Source of the DNA: Candidatus Peribacteraceae bacterium
Lineage (GTDB): Bacteria; Patescibacteriota; Gracilibacteria; Peribacterales; Peribacteraceae
Reading direction: 5' to 3'
NCBI GenBank assembly: GCA_018062585.1
Contig: JAGORY010000002.1
Span: 1-42,634, forward strand
Length of the DNA: 42,634 bases
The notes below the pieces were generated by a model that saw only the letters and a program-made list of their open reading frames with translations, was not told the DNA's origin and searched no databases. This document shows positions 23,338 to 31,481 of the stretch, in pieces. Within the stretch, counting starts at the first letter, position 1. Each line of letters opens with the position of its first letter. Position numbers and translations under genes: made by a program.

Positions 23338-25941
23338 CTACGCTGCCACCGACTTTCTCTCTTTCCTCTGCGGTTTCTGCGTGGTTGCATCGCCGTGCAT
23401 GAGCATGAGTTCGTCCTTGTCGCGGCCGACGACCTTGATGGTGTCGCCCTTCTGGAACATGCCCTTGAGGATGCTTTCGGCGATCTGGTCCTCGAGCTTA
23501 TCTTGGATCGTGCGGCGGACAGGACGTGCGCCGTACTCGGGGTCGAAGCCGAGGGTGCCGAGTATCTCGATGGCCTTGGCGTCGGTGACGAGTCCATAGC
23601 CCTGTTCTTTGAGGCGAGCACTGAGCTTATCGACATGGAGCTGGACGATCTTTCTGATGTCTTCCTGCGTCAGGGCATTGAAGACGATCGTGTGGTCGAT
23701 GCGGTTGAGGAACTCTGGCTTGAAGTGATCTTTCAGTTCTCGGAGAACTTCCTGACGCTTCTCTTCGTAAATCTGTTCCTCGCGGCGGGCATCGTCACCC
23801 AGTTTGAAGCCAATTTTTCCGGCCTCTTTCGTGAGTTTGTCGGCACCGATGTTACTCGTCATGACGATGATGGTGTTTCTAAAGTCCACTATCTTGCCCT
23901 GACCGTCGGTGAGCTGTCCGTCCTCCATGATTTGGAGCAGGATGTTGAAGAATTCGGGGTGAGCCTTCTCGATTTCATCGAACAGCACGACGGAGTAGGG
24001 CTTGCGGCGCACGGATTCCGTGAGCTGTCCGCCTTCCTCGTAGCCGACGTAGCCGGCCGTGGTGCCCGTGAGTCTGGAGACGTTGTGGCGCTCCATGAAC
24101 TCGGACATATCGATCTTGATGAGTGCGTCATCGCGTTGGAAAATCTCGGTCGCGAGCGCTTTGACGAGTTCGGTCTTACCGACACCCGTTGGCCCCATGA
24201 AGAGGAAGCTACCGATCGGGCGGCGTGCATCAGCGATGCCGACACGGCTGCGGCGGATGGCGCGGGACACTTTCTGAAGCGCGTCCTCCTGTCCGACGAT
24301 GTGCTTACGGAGCACATTCTCGAGTGAATTGAGGCGCTTCGTTTCGGACTTCATGAGACGGCTCACCGGAATACCCGTCATGCGGGCGATGACGGCGTTG
24401 ATGTCGTCTTCGTTGATCTCGACCGGCGTACGGATGTCGCCGTCTTCTTGGGAGAGCAGGATTTTTTTCTCTTCGACGAGATCTTCCTCTTCTTTACGAA
24501 GCTTCAAAGCATGCTGATATTTCTGTTCGCGGACTGCGAGTTGCTTCTTGGACTCAAGATCCTTGAGAGCCTGCTCGACTTCTTTCAGGCGAGGGGAGTG
24601 GTCGTCCTTGATGTGGATACTCTTTCCGGCGGCGGCTTCGTCGAGCACGTCGATGGCTTTGTCCGGAAGAAACCTCTCGGTGAGATAACGCTTACTGAGC
24701 TTCACGGCGGCTTCGATAGCGAGATTATCGATATGGAGCTTGTGGAAGCGCTCAAACGTACCTTTGAGACCTTGTAAGATCTTGATGGCGTCCTCGATGG
24801 AGGGTTCCTCGACCATGATCGACTGGAACCTGCGCTCGAGTGCGCGGTCCTTCTCGATACTCATGCGATACTCGTTGGTGGTCGTAGCGCCGATGACCTG
24901 AAGAGCCGAGCGACTGAGTGCCGGCTTCAGAATATTCGCGGCGTCCAAGGAACCTTCCGCGGAGCCGGAGCCGACCACAGTGTGAAGTTCGTCGATAAAC
25001 AGGATGATTTCACCTTTGCTATCCGAGGCTTCCTTGATGATGTCATCGAAACGCTGTTCAAATTCACCTCGATACTTAGTACCGGCGACGATGGAACCCA
25101 TGTTGAGCTGCAGCACGCGCTTGTTCTTGAGGCTCGGTGGCACGGTGCCGAGGACGATGCGCTGTGCGAGGCCCTCGACGATTGCGGTCTTACCGACACC
25201 GGATTCTCCGATGAGAACCGGATTATTTTTCGTTTTGCGGTTGAGAATGTGGACGAGGCGCTCGATTTCTTTGTCGCGTCCGATAATCGGATCCAACTTT
25301 TTCTCACTTGCTTTCTTCGTCATGTCGTCGCTGAAATAATCGAGTACGGGTGTCTTACTCTTCCCTTCAGCCTTACGGCGCTTGAGGCCCTCTGCCTCAG
25401 CTCCGGGTCCGCTCTGCATTCCTGACAGTGCGCCTTGGAGGCCGTGAAAGAACGATTCGAGCGACGTCTCAAGATTCTTATTCTGATTGCGGAAACTCGA
25501 AATCTGGCCGAACATTTCTTCAATATGTACTTTGAGATCGTCAGGATTGATCTGCATGCTCTCAAGAAGCATCGTCGCGGCGTTCTTACCGCTCGAGATC
25601 AATGCATAGAGAAGGTGCTCCGTGCCGATGTTGGCGTGACGGAACTTGTGAGCGATCATAACGCTCTGTTCGATGGCGGTGTTGAGCGAGAGCGAGAGTC
25701 CGTGTTTCACGTTCTGACCTTCGTCGTCGGCGTTCTTCTGCGCCTTGAGAAGTATGCGAATATTCTCGTGCGTGACACCAGCTCCGGTGAGGATCGAGAA
25801 GCCGAGTGACTTCGGAATACCGAGGAGCCCCAACAGCAAATGCTCGGATCCGATGTATTGCGATTTCATCGTCTTCGCTTCCTGCTCTGCGAGTTGCAGT
25901 GCAAGCTTCGCATTGGGCGTGAATCTATCGAAGGGATGCAT
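23338..25941 (-). CDS. clpC: ATP-dependent Clp protease ATP-binding subunit ClpC
   Basis: An 867-residue class I Hsp100 ATPase. It has an N-domain with two Clp repeats (about 1-145; FTPNAKLALQLAEQEA, GSEHLLLGLL), a first AAA+ domain (Walker A GESGVGKTA near 245, Walker B ILFIDELH), a UVR-like middle segment (QKYQHALKLRKEEEDLVEEKK near 470-490) and a second AAA+ domain (Walker A GPTGVGKTE, Walker B VVLFDEIEKAHPE). The short UVR-type middle instead of a long ClpB M-domain points to ClpC, which unfolds substrates for ClpP. A CIRCE operator lies 22 bp before the start, so HrcA heat-shock control is predicted. Confidence 0.95.
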   Translation of the reverse strand: MHPFDRFTPNAKLALQLAEQEAKTMKSQYIGSEHLLLGLLGIPKSLGFSILTGAGVTHENIRILLKAQKNADDEGQNVKHGLSLSLNTAIEQSVMIAHKFRHANIGTEHLLYALISSGKNAATMLLESMQINPDDLKVHIEEMFGQISSFRNQNKNLETSLESFFHGLQGALSGMQSGPGAEAEGLKRRKAEGKSKTPVLDYFSDDMTKKASEKKLDPIIGRDKEIERLVHILNRKTKNNPVLIGESGVGKTAIVEGLAQRIVLGTVPPSLKNKRVLQLNMGSIVAGTKYRGEFEQRFDDIIKEASDSKGEIILFIDELHTVVGSGSAEGSLDAANILKPALSRSALQVIGATTTNEYRMSIEKDRALERRFQSIMVEEPSIEDAIKILQGLKGTFERFHKLHIDNLAIEAAVKLSKRYLTERFLPDKAIDVLDEAAAGKSIHIKDDHSPRLKEVEQALKDLESKKQLAVREQKYQHALKLRKEEEDLVEEKKILLSQEDGDIRTPVEINEDDINAVIARMTGIPVSRLMKSETKRLNSLENVLRKHIVGQEDALQKVSRAIRRSRVGIADARRPIGSFLFMGPTGVGKTELVKALATEIFQRDDALIKIDMSEFMERHNVSRLTGTTAGYVGYEEGGQLTESVRRKPYSVVLFDEIEKAHPEFFNILLQIMEDGQLTDGQGKIVDFRNTIIVMTSNIGADKLTKEAGKIGFKLGDDARREEQIYEEKRQEVLRELKDHFKPEFLNRIDHTIVFNALTQEDIRKIVQLHVDKLSARLKEQGYGLVTDAKAIEILGTLGFDPEYGARPVRRTIQDKLEDQIAESILKGMFQKGDTIKVVGRDKDELMLMHGDATTQKPQRKERKSVAA

Positions 25942-25963
25942 AGAGAGTGTGGAAGAGAAGAGA

Positions 25964-25990
25964 TTAGCACTCTCTCATGTCGAGTGCTAG
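25964..25990 (-). promoter_or_regulatory. CIRCE operator (HrcA site) upstream of clpC
   Basis: TTAGCACTC-N9-GAGTGCTAG at 25964-25990 (plus-strand reading) differs from the CIRCE consensus TTAGCACTC-N9-GAGTGCTAA only in the last base. It lies between the predicted -10 box and the clpC ATG, the usual position for HrcA repression. Confidence 0.92.
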
Positions 25991-26009
25991 AAAAATGTAG
26001 TGATCGTTA

Positions 26010-26039
26010 ATCTTAACACGGCAACAGAGTCTGTGTGAA
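26010..26039 (-). promoter_or_regulatory. clpC promoter TTCACA-N18-TAAGAT
   Basis: On the minus strand TTCACA (26034-26039), an 18-nt spacer and TAAGAT (26010-26015). The start site would be about 13-15 nt before the CIRCE element. Confidence 0.5.
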
Positions 26040-26107
26040 CTGATTGGAATTGATATTTGTATGAACTAGATTTGAATGGACGAATGTTGAAAATAATTGA
26101 CATAGGG

Positions 26108-27367
26108 CTACTTTCGGCGCCTGAGAAGATAGAAGTCCTGAACGAAGATCGTAATGACCGCAGTCGTGGGAACAGCGAGGATGATGCCGACGACTGGGTG
26201 CACGGTATCTGGGAAGCTTACGCCGACGAGCATGCCGAAGATAATGGCGATGGGGGAGAGTCCGACTGCGTGCTTCATGATGAGCGGAACTAAGAGATTA
26301 TTCTCACAGAGCTGGATGACGTAGTACACGACCGCAACGACTGCGGCCCAGACGAAACCGTACTGCGAGAGTGCGATGATGACCGCCGGAAGCGCGCCGA
26401 TGAGTGGGCCTGCGTACGGGATGAACTCGGTGAAGGCAGCAAGCAAAGCGAGTGTGTGTGCGTACGGCATGCCGAGGATCTTGAGGGCGACGAAGACGAG
26501 GATGCCGATGGCGAGACACAGTATCAGCTGGCCTCTAAACCACTGCGAGATTTTCAGGTAAATGGCTTCAGCTTTGGCGTCGTAGTATCCGCGGTACTCG
26601 CGTGGCATGACCGAGCGTAGGAAGTCTGAAATCTTCTCGCGCTCGAGCTGGATAAAGAATGCGAGGACCAAGATGAGTAAGAAGTTCACGAAGAAGTTAA
26701 ACACTGATCCCGCCACCTGTACTGCGAGGCCGATCGAGAGCTGTGCAACACCTGACAGGTTCTGACCGAACTGGAAGAGGGCCGACGCACGGTCCTTGAT
26801 GCCCATTTGCTGGAGGCCATCTTGGATCATGACCGTCAGTCGCTCGTTCATGCTTTCCGAGAGGAATGTGAATTCCACATGCGGATTGATGAGGAACGAG
26901 TCGGCGGAACTATTGATGTAGCGGGCGATATCCTGCAGCTGCGACGCGACGATGGGAATGAGAGATGCGAGCAGGAAGACCGCGACGGAGATGAAGACGA
27001 GGTACAGAAGCAGCACGGCAACACCGCGCGGCACGTGCCTGCGTTCGAGCCAACGGACGTTGGTATCGATGACAACCGAGATGAAGAACGCCAGGAAGAG
27101 AAGGATGAGCTTGTCTCGGAGGACGTACAGTACGAGCGCCGCTGCGATCACGAGAATGAGCGTCATCGTCGCCTTTGCCACGGTCCCGATAGAAAGATCG
27201 AGCTGGGTCACGGTTTTCGTTTTCTGCTCGGGAGGCAGGACGGTCTTCGTGAATTTGCTTTCCTCATGCTGCATCTTGGACTTCGCCTTCGTCCACAGAG
27301 ACTGGGCTTTGGCGCTCAGGATCTGGATGGACTTGAACGAGTCGGCGGCGGAATTCTTCTTTGGCAT
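26108..27367 (-). CDS. AI-2E/PerM-family permease
   Basis: A 419-residue multi-pass membrane protein of the AI-2E transporter family (PerM/YhhT/TqsA). A charged cytoplasmic N-terminus of about 70 residues precedes paired helices, a soluble insert between about residues 165 and 215, and the family-typical C-terminal half: GILVFVALKILGMPYAHTLALLAAFTEFIPYAGPLIGALPAVIIAL and PVVGIILAVPTTAVI. Family members export AI-2-like or other small solutes or act in ion/pH homeostasis, so the substrate is not assignable. Start 27367 was chosen because it lies 4 bp after the pilin stop, indicating an operon; the longer frame would overlap the pilin gene. Confidence 0.92.
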   Translation of the reverse strand: MPKKNSAADSFKSIQILSAKAQSLWTKAKSKMQHEESKFTKTVLPPEQKTKTVTQLDLSIGTVAKATMTLILVIAAALVLYVLRDKLILLFLAFFISVVIDTNVRWLERRHVPRGVAVLLLYLVFISVAVFLLASLIPIVASQLQDIARYINSSADSFLINPHVEFTFLSESMNERLTVMIQDGLQQMGIKDRASALFQFGQNLSGVAQLSIGLAVQVAGSVFNFFVNFLLILVLAFFIQLEREKISDFLRSVMPREYRGYYDAKAEAIYLKISQWFRGQLILCLAIGILVFVALKILGMPYAHTLALLAAFTEFIPYAGPLIGALPAVIIALSQYGFVWAAVVAVVYYVIQLCENNLLVPLIMKHAVGLSPIAIIFGMLVGVSFPDTVHPVVGIILAVPTTAVITIFVQDFYLLRRRK

Positions 27368-27371
27368 GGGA

Positions 27372-27731
27372 TTAGAGGGTAACGCTAGAAACAATTGTAT
27401 CAATAATGACGTATGCGAGGAGTGAAACGGCAAGGCCGACCAAGGCCATCGTAATGCCTTTCTTGGCCTGATCCGAGCTTCCACCGGGGATAGCGGGGCC
27501 GACCATGTATCGAAATCCGTTGATCATGAGCATGATCAACGAAATAGACGCCGCCATCGCGATGACGACGAAGGTAAGATTGCTGACGTACTGCTGCGCA
27601 CAAATCCAGCCGAGACCGGGAGCGCCGACGCCGCCGTTCGTGAAAATCTGCAAACATTCAGCCGTTCCAGGATCGAGACTGGACGGCTGGGCCATGGCGA
27701 CCGGTATGAGAAAACGCAGTATATCGACCAT
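27372..27731 (-). CDS. VirB2/TrbC-like pilin subunit
   Basis: A 119-residue protein with an N-terminal signal segment (DILRFLIPVAMAQ), a short periplasmic loop with two Cys (AECLQIF and GWICAQQYV), and two long hydrophobic helices (about 50-72 and 93-115) separated by a basic GGSSDQAKKG turn. This layout is that of VirB2/TrbC-type pilins and of the short pilin-like proteins found beside PrgI/VirB4 loci in Patescibacteria. It probably forms a type-IV-secretion-like pilus or channel. It is the first gene of an operon with the AI-2E permease and lies 4.5 kb from the PrgI/VirB4-N genes. Assignment is by topology and context, moderate confidence. Confidence 0.72.
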   Translation of the reverse strand: MVDILRFLIPVAMAQPSSLDPGTAECLQIFTNGGVGAPGLGWICAQQYVSNLTFVVIAMAASISLIMLMINGFRYMVGPAIPGGSSDQAKKGITMALVGLAVSLLAYVIIDTIVSSVTL

Positions 27732-27738
27732 GGAGCCA

Positions 27739-27744
27739 AGTATG
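27739..27744 (-). promoter_or_regulatory. -10 box CATACT, 7 nt before the pilin ATG
   Basis: CATACT on the minus strand with TTTACT as a -35 candidate 18 nt upstream; spacing to the ATG is again leaderless. Confidence 0.4.
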
Positions 27745-27824
27745 CGCTTCCTCTTGGTTTAAAGTAAACATCGGAACACTCTAAAATCGCTGGCGGGACG
27801 GGTGAAAGATTGGGAGAATCCGGC

Positions 27825-27830
27825 TATACT
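27825..27830 (+). promoter_or_regulatory. -10 box TATACT before the dus gene
   Basis: TATACT ends 10 nt before the ATG at 27841, giving a leader of only about 3-4 nt. Confidence 0.45.
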
Positions 27831-27840
27831 GCACGGTCCC

Positions 27841-28818
27841 ATGGCCTTTTCTTGGACTACCACTCGCCGGCCCATCGTCGCACTCGCCCCTATGGCGGGC
27901 GTCACGGATGCGTCGTATCGTCAGCTCATCAAGAAAGTTGCACCCGAAACGGTGGTCTATACCGAGTTTCTGAGCACGAACGCCATTTCGTACGGCGCTG
28001 CTCGAACCTTGAAGATGCTGGAGTTCGATCCCGCGATCGAGCGGCCGTTCATCGTGCAGATCTTCGGGTCCGATCCGCAGAAATTTCTCGAGGCGTGCAA
28101 AGTCATCGAGCAAGCTGGTGCCGACGGTATCGATATCAACATGGGTTGTCCGGCTGCCAAGATCGTCTCGTCGTGTTACGGATCAGCGCTCATGCGCAAT
28201 CCCGAACTTGCGGCTGAACTTGTCGCCGCGGCGTGCAAAGCAGTCTCGATTCCGGTGAGCGTGAAGACTCGTCTCGGCTGGGACAGTCGCGAAAATCTCA
28301 TTCCGTTCTGCAAAGCCTTAGTCGGTGCGGGCGCCAAAGCACTCTCTATTCACGGCCGCAGGTACTGCGACAAATTCACCGGAAAGGCAGACTGGGAGCC
28401 GATCTACGCGCTCAAGAAGGAAGTGAGTGTACCTGTCATCGGCAACGGCGACATTGCATCTGCTGACGACGCACTTCGTTTAATCGGCAACTTAGACGGC
28501 GTCATGGTCGGCCGTGCGACGTTCGGCAATCCGTGGTTGATGCATGAAATTCAGGAAGCGCTCACGACCGGAAAAATTCCCGAGAAGCGTGAGATGACCT
28601 CGGATGAAAAATTCGGCATCTTTCAGAAGCGTGTTCCGTTTATCTTAGATCACATCGATTTGTCCGTGAAATACAAAGGAGAGAAAAGGGGAGTCCTCGA
28701 GATGCGCAGGCATCTTGGGTCATACGTGAAAGGCTTCGACGGCGCGAAGGAGCTCAGGATGAAGCTGCTGACGCTGGAAAGTTTGGATGACGTGCGCGGC
28801 ACACTGGCTGCTATTTAG
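27841..28818 (+). CDS. dus: tRNA-dihydrouridine synthase
   Basis: A 325-residue flavoprotein with a TIM-barrel. It begins VALAPMAGVTDASYRQLIK, the DUS N-terminal signature with the flavin-contact residues, then TEFLSTNAIS, FIVQIFGSDP and INMGCPAAKIV (catalytic Cys in GCP), YGSALMRNPE, VKTRLGWD, LSIHGR and VIGNGDI. It reduces specific uridines in tRNA to dihydrouridine using FMN and NADPH. It is closest to the DusB-type by motifs, but the subtype is not certain. The stop overlaps the stop of the convergent gene at 28815 by 4 bp. High confidence. Confidence 0.94.
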   Translation: MAFSWTTTRRPIVALAPMAGVTDASYRQLIKKVAPETVVYTEFLSTNAISYGAARTLKMLEFDPAIERPFIVQIFGSDPQKFLEACKVIEQAGADGIDINMGCPAAKIVSSCYGSALMRNPELAAELVAAACKAVSIPVSVKTRLGWDSRENLIPFCKALVGAGAKALSIHGRRYCDKFTGKADWEPIYALKKEVSVPVIGNGDIASADDALRLIGNLDGVMVGRATFGNPWLMHEIQEALTTGKIPEKREMTSDEKFGIFQKRVPFILDHIDLSVKYKGEKRGVLEMRRHLGSYVKGFDGAKELRMKLLTLESLDDVRGTLAAI

Positions 28819-29417
28819 GCTTTTCCATAGAACGACCGCAAATAGTGGCGGTTCTTGTTCATGCTTGCGTTTCGGGTTTCGATGACGCTTAAGAAGCTGA
28901 ACTGGTAGGGGAGTGAGTAGCCCGGTTTTTCGAACACGAGTTCGTCGACCCCGACCGCTCCTAGGATCACGCCTTCATGGAACGGCGTGACGTCTTCCCT
29001 CTTGTTTCCGGTGCTCCACTCTACGCCAAGCGGATAGCCGAATTTCTTCTTGGCTTCGTCGAGTCTGATGAACTCACCGTGCTCCATGCCGCTCTCGGAC
29101 TCGAACGATTTATCGTCGCGCATGAGCCACTTGGCGGTCGAGCGGCAATTGAGCGGAAGATCTGCCTCGGTTCCTAAAGGAGGTTCATGAATTTTCTGTG
29201 CGCCGATCATCGTGGCGATTTTCAGGAGAATGTCGGTGTCCGCAGCCACGACGATTCCTGACTTCCCCTCGCCGATTGTGATGGCGCCGGTCGTATGCAG
29301 CGAAACGTGATGGATACCGGTAGCCGTTTCGAATCGTACGGACAGCACGTCCTCCGGTATCAAAAAAGGAGACGGTTTCCCGTCCCCTTTGAGCGCTTTA
29401 TTGACGGCAAAAGCCAT
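28815..29417 (-). CDS. Hypothetical protein co-transcribed with rplA
   Basis: A 200-residue soluble protein I do not recognise. It appears mixed alpha/beta, with no membrane segment or signal peptide and no motif I can match. It is Gly/Glu/Lys-rich in places (GEGKSGIVVAADTDILLKIATMIG; PLGVEWSTGNKREDVTPFHEG). The ATG overlaps the rplA stop by one base (TAATG), so it is transcribed with, and probably coupled to, ribosomal protein L1. Its 3' end overlaps the convergent dus gene by 4 bp. Real coding is well supported by the tight junctions and full-length frame. Confidence 0.75.
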   Translation of the reverse strand: MAFAVNKALKGDGKPSPFLIPEDVLSVRFETATGIHHVSLHTTGAITIGEGKSGIVVAADTDILLKIATMIGAQKIHEPPLGTEADLPLNCRSTAKWLMRDDKSFESESGMEHGEFIRLDEAKKKFGYPLGVEWSTGNKREDVTPFHEGVILGAVGVDELVFEKPGYSLPYQFSFLSVIETRNASMNKNRHYLRSFYGKA

Positions 29418-30124
29418 TACAGCTCGATCTTGATACCGGGACCCATCGTGGGATTGATGCTGATCGAGAGGATGTACGATGCCTTGATGCCAGACGGCTG
29501 AGCTTCTTTCACCGCGGTGATGAGAGCCTGCAAGTTCTGGGTCAGTTTCTCAGGACCGAAGCTCACTTTGCCAAACGTTCCATGGATGATGGCCTGCTTG
29601 TCCATTTTGAACTCGATGCGTCCTTTACTGAGTTCCTCGATGACTTTGGCCGGCTTGTCGGACACCGTTCCCGACTTGGGGCTCGGCATGAGGCCTTTGG
29701 GTCCGAGGACTTTGGCGAGTTTACCGAGGTCCTTCATGAGTTGGGGCATCGCGACCGTGATATCAAAATCAAGCATGCCTCCTTCGATTTGCTTGATGAG
29801 ATCGGCTGCACCGGCGTGTGTTGCTCCGGCTTTCTTGGCTTCATCGACGTAGTCGTCAGTGACGAATGCAGCGATGCGCACTTTCTTGCCCGTGCCGTGT
29901 GGCAGCGAAACAGTGCCGCGAACGAGCTGGTCGGACTGGGTCATGTCGGCGCCGATGCGGATGTGCACTTCAGCGGATCCATCAAACTTCGTGACTGCGA
30001 CCTTCGTGAGAAGAGCGACGGCGTCAGCGAGCGGATACGCAGGCTTGTCGACGAGAGTTTTCTTTTCGCGATATTTCTTGCCGCCTTTGGAGACGACATT
30101 CGCTACGTGCTTGGTCTTGCTCAT
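29417..30124 (-). CDS. rplA: 50S ribosomal protein L1
   Basis: A 235-residue protein, the normal length of bacterial L1. It shows the N-terminal GGKKYREKKTLVDKPAYPLADAVALL, HIRIGADMTQSDQLVRGTVSLPHGTGK, the GLMPSPKSGTV hallmark of L1, IEFKMDKQAIIHGTFGKVSF and the C-terminal GIKASYILSISINPTMGPGI. L1 binds 23S rRNA at the L1 stalk and can repress its own mRNA. In most bacteria rplA directly follows rplK (L11); here a membrane-protein gene and a repeat lie between them. The leader is C-rich (TTCCCCCAATCCAC) with no Shine-Dalgarno sequence. Very high confidence. Confidence 0.97.
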   Translation of the reverse strand: MSKTKHVANVVSKGGKKYREKKTLVDKPAYPLADAVALLTKVAVTKFDGSAEVHIRIGADMTQSDQLVRGTVSLPHGTGKKVRIAAFVTDDYVDEAKKAGATHAGAADLIKQIEGGMLDFDITVAMPQLMKDLGKLAKVLGPKGLMPSPKSGTVSDKPAKVIEELSKGRIEFKMDKQAIIHGTFGKVSFGPEKLTQNLQALITAVKEAQPSGIKASYILSISINPTMGPGIKIEL

Positions 30125-30189
30125 GTGGATTGGGGGAACGTGGTAGAAAGGGTCGCCCGAGCATAGTCAGAGGGCTCCCACGAGCGCGG

Positions 30190-30283
30190 AAAGTGTAAAG
30201 TCACAAGTGTAAAGTTACAAGTCAAAAGTCATAAGTCACAAGTACCTCTTTACTTATGACTTTAGTACGTATGACTTGTGACT
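30190..30283 (+). repeat. Inverted heptad repeat AAGTCAC family between rplA and a membrane-protein gene
   Basis: Left arm: eight 7-nt units of the form AAGTNNN (AAGTGTA, AAGTCAC, AAGTGTA, AAGTTAC, AAGTCAA, AAGTCAT, AAGTCAC, AAGTACC). Right arm (30249-30283) is made of the same words in reverse complement. AAAGTCATAAGT pairs with ACTTATGACTTT over 12 bp, and AGTCACAAGT with ACTTGTGACT over 10 bp, so a long hairpin can form. Confidence 0.85.
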
Positions 30284-30294
30284 GTAGCCTTTGC

Positions 30295-30864
30295 TTATTT
30301 GCCTTTTCTGATGCTAGTGGAGCGCTTAGCTGCCTTACGGTTCTTTGCGCTGATGTGCAGTGAGGCTGAGAGCATCATGGTGATACCGAGGAGCATCATC
30401 GTGACTGGCATTTGCCATCCGTCGGCGCGCTCCGTGATGAGGAAGCTCAACATGAGTGAGAGAGCCGCGACGAAAGCGATGAGTCCGCCGACCACTTCCA
30501 CGGTGTGCGAGAAGACGAGACGGGGGATCATGGCAGATGCGGCGTCGACTTTCGTGAGTATCCGACTGACGTGGACCATGATGCCGATGCCCGTGACGAG
30601 CAGAAGAATCAGCGCAGAGAGGAGTGGGAATTCGGGGAGCGTGTCACCAACGATGCTGATCGTAAGCTGCACGACGCTCATGCTGAGAAGCACGAGACCG
30701 AACGTCTTCCACAAATAGCAGGAGATCGCTTTGGCGATGCCTTCCGGCTTGGCACCGGGGACCATCATGCTTGGAATGAAGAGTGCGACGTAGGCGACGA
30801 CGATGACTACAAGCGCGTAGAGGAGAGTTGCGGGGTCGAACAGGCTGAAGTTGAATCCAGTCAT
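30295..30864 (-). CDS. Hypothetical multi-pass membrane protein between rplK and rplA
   Basis: A 189-residue protein with five or six hydrophobic segments (about 11-33, 47-70, 78-97, 117-140 and 147-170) and a basic C-terminus (KNRKAAKRSTSIRKGK). I do not recognise a named family. It is transcribed in the same direction as rplK (112 bp upstream) and rplA (171 bp downstream), so it interrupts the usual L11-L1 gene pair. Its leader is C/T-rich (CCTCACCTTCACC before the ATG). The 112-bp gap to rplK shows nothing I can name. Coding is well supported; function unknown. Confidence 0.75.
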   Translation of the reverse strand: MTGFNFSLFDPATLLYALVVIVVAYVALFIPSMMVPGAKPEGIAKAISCYLWKTFGLVLLSMSVVQLTISIVGDTLPEFPLLSALILLLVTGIGIMVHVSRILTKVDAASAMIPRLVFSHTVEVVGGLIAFVAALSLMLSFLITERADGWQMPVTMMLLGITMMLSASLHISAKNRKAAKRSTSIRKGK

Positions 30865-30976
30865 GGTGAAGGTGAGGAAGTTAGCGCACAGCTTACCGCT
30901 TTATGGCGCCGCATGCCGCATCCCACAGCGAAAAAAGGCTTGCGCCGCCGCATGATCGGTTTCTTGATCGCGAGCG

Positions 30977-31420
30977 TTAGGCGGCCTTCGGAAGATCGTC
31001 TTCCACGATCAGCCCCATGTTTTTTGCGGTTCCAGCGATACTTTTCATCGCGGATTCGATCTTCGTGGTGTTGAGGTCGGGCATCTTCACCTGCGCAATC
31101 TCTTTGATCTGTGACATCTTGATCGTGCCAATTTTTTCTTTATTCGGCTTGCCGGAACCTTTTTCTTTGCCGATCTTCTGGAGGATGAGGTACGAAGCGG
31201 GGGACTGCTTGAGGATGAACGTAAAACTGCGATCCTCGTAGATCGTGATCTCAGCGGGGATCACCTGACCCATCTGGCCTTTCGTCTTATCGTTGAACTG
31301 GAGGCAGAACTGCTGAATGTTGATACCGGCCTGTCCGAGCACGGGACCGAGTGGCGGAGCCGGATTGGCCTGGCCACCTCTTGCCTGCACTTTGATGACT
31401 TTCATGATCTTTTTTGCCAT
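30977..31420 (-). CDS. rplK: 50S ribosomal protein L11
   Basis: A 147-residue L11: VIKVQARGGQANPAPPLGPVLGQAGINIQQFCLQFNDKTK is the conserved N-domain (helix switch and thiostrepton site region), followed by IPAEITIYEDRSFTF and the C-domain LNTTKIESAMKSIAGTAKNMGLIVE. L11 binds the GTPase-associated region of 23S rRNA. nusG and secE, usually upstream, are not here; instead it stands behind a strong -35/-10 promoter with an almost absent leader (about 3 nt). The Lys-rich start MAKKIMKV fits the family. Confidence 0.97.
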   Translation of the reverse strand: MAKKIMKVIKVQARGGQANPAPPLGPVLGQAGINIQQFCLQFNDKTKGQMGQVIPAEITIYEDRSFTFILKQSPASYLILQKIGKEKGSGKPNKEKIGTIKMSQIKEIAQVKMPDLNTTKIESAMKSIAGTAKNMGLIVEDDLPKAA

Positions 31421-31429
31421 AGCCGCTGC

Positions 31430-31458
31430 ACTTTACTGATGTTTATCTGGGTAGTCAA
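31430..31458 (-). promoter_or_regulatory. rplK promoter TTGACT-N17-TAAAGT
   Basis: On the minus strand, TTGACT (31453-31458), a 17-nt spacer and TAAAGT (31430-31435), with 9 nt to the ATG. It is the best sigma-70-like promoter in the window. Confidence 0.75.
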
Positions 31459-31481
31459 TTGTCTGAGAAGCGGGAGGAAAT

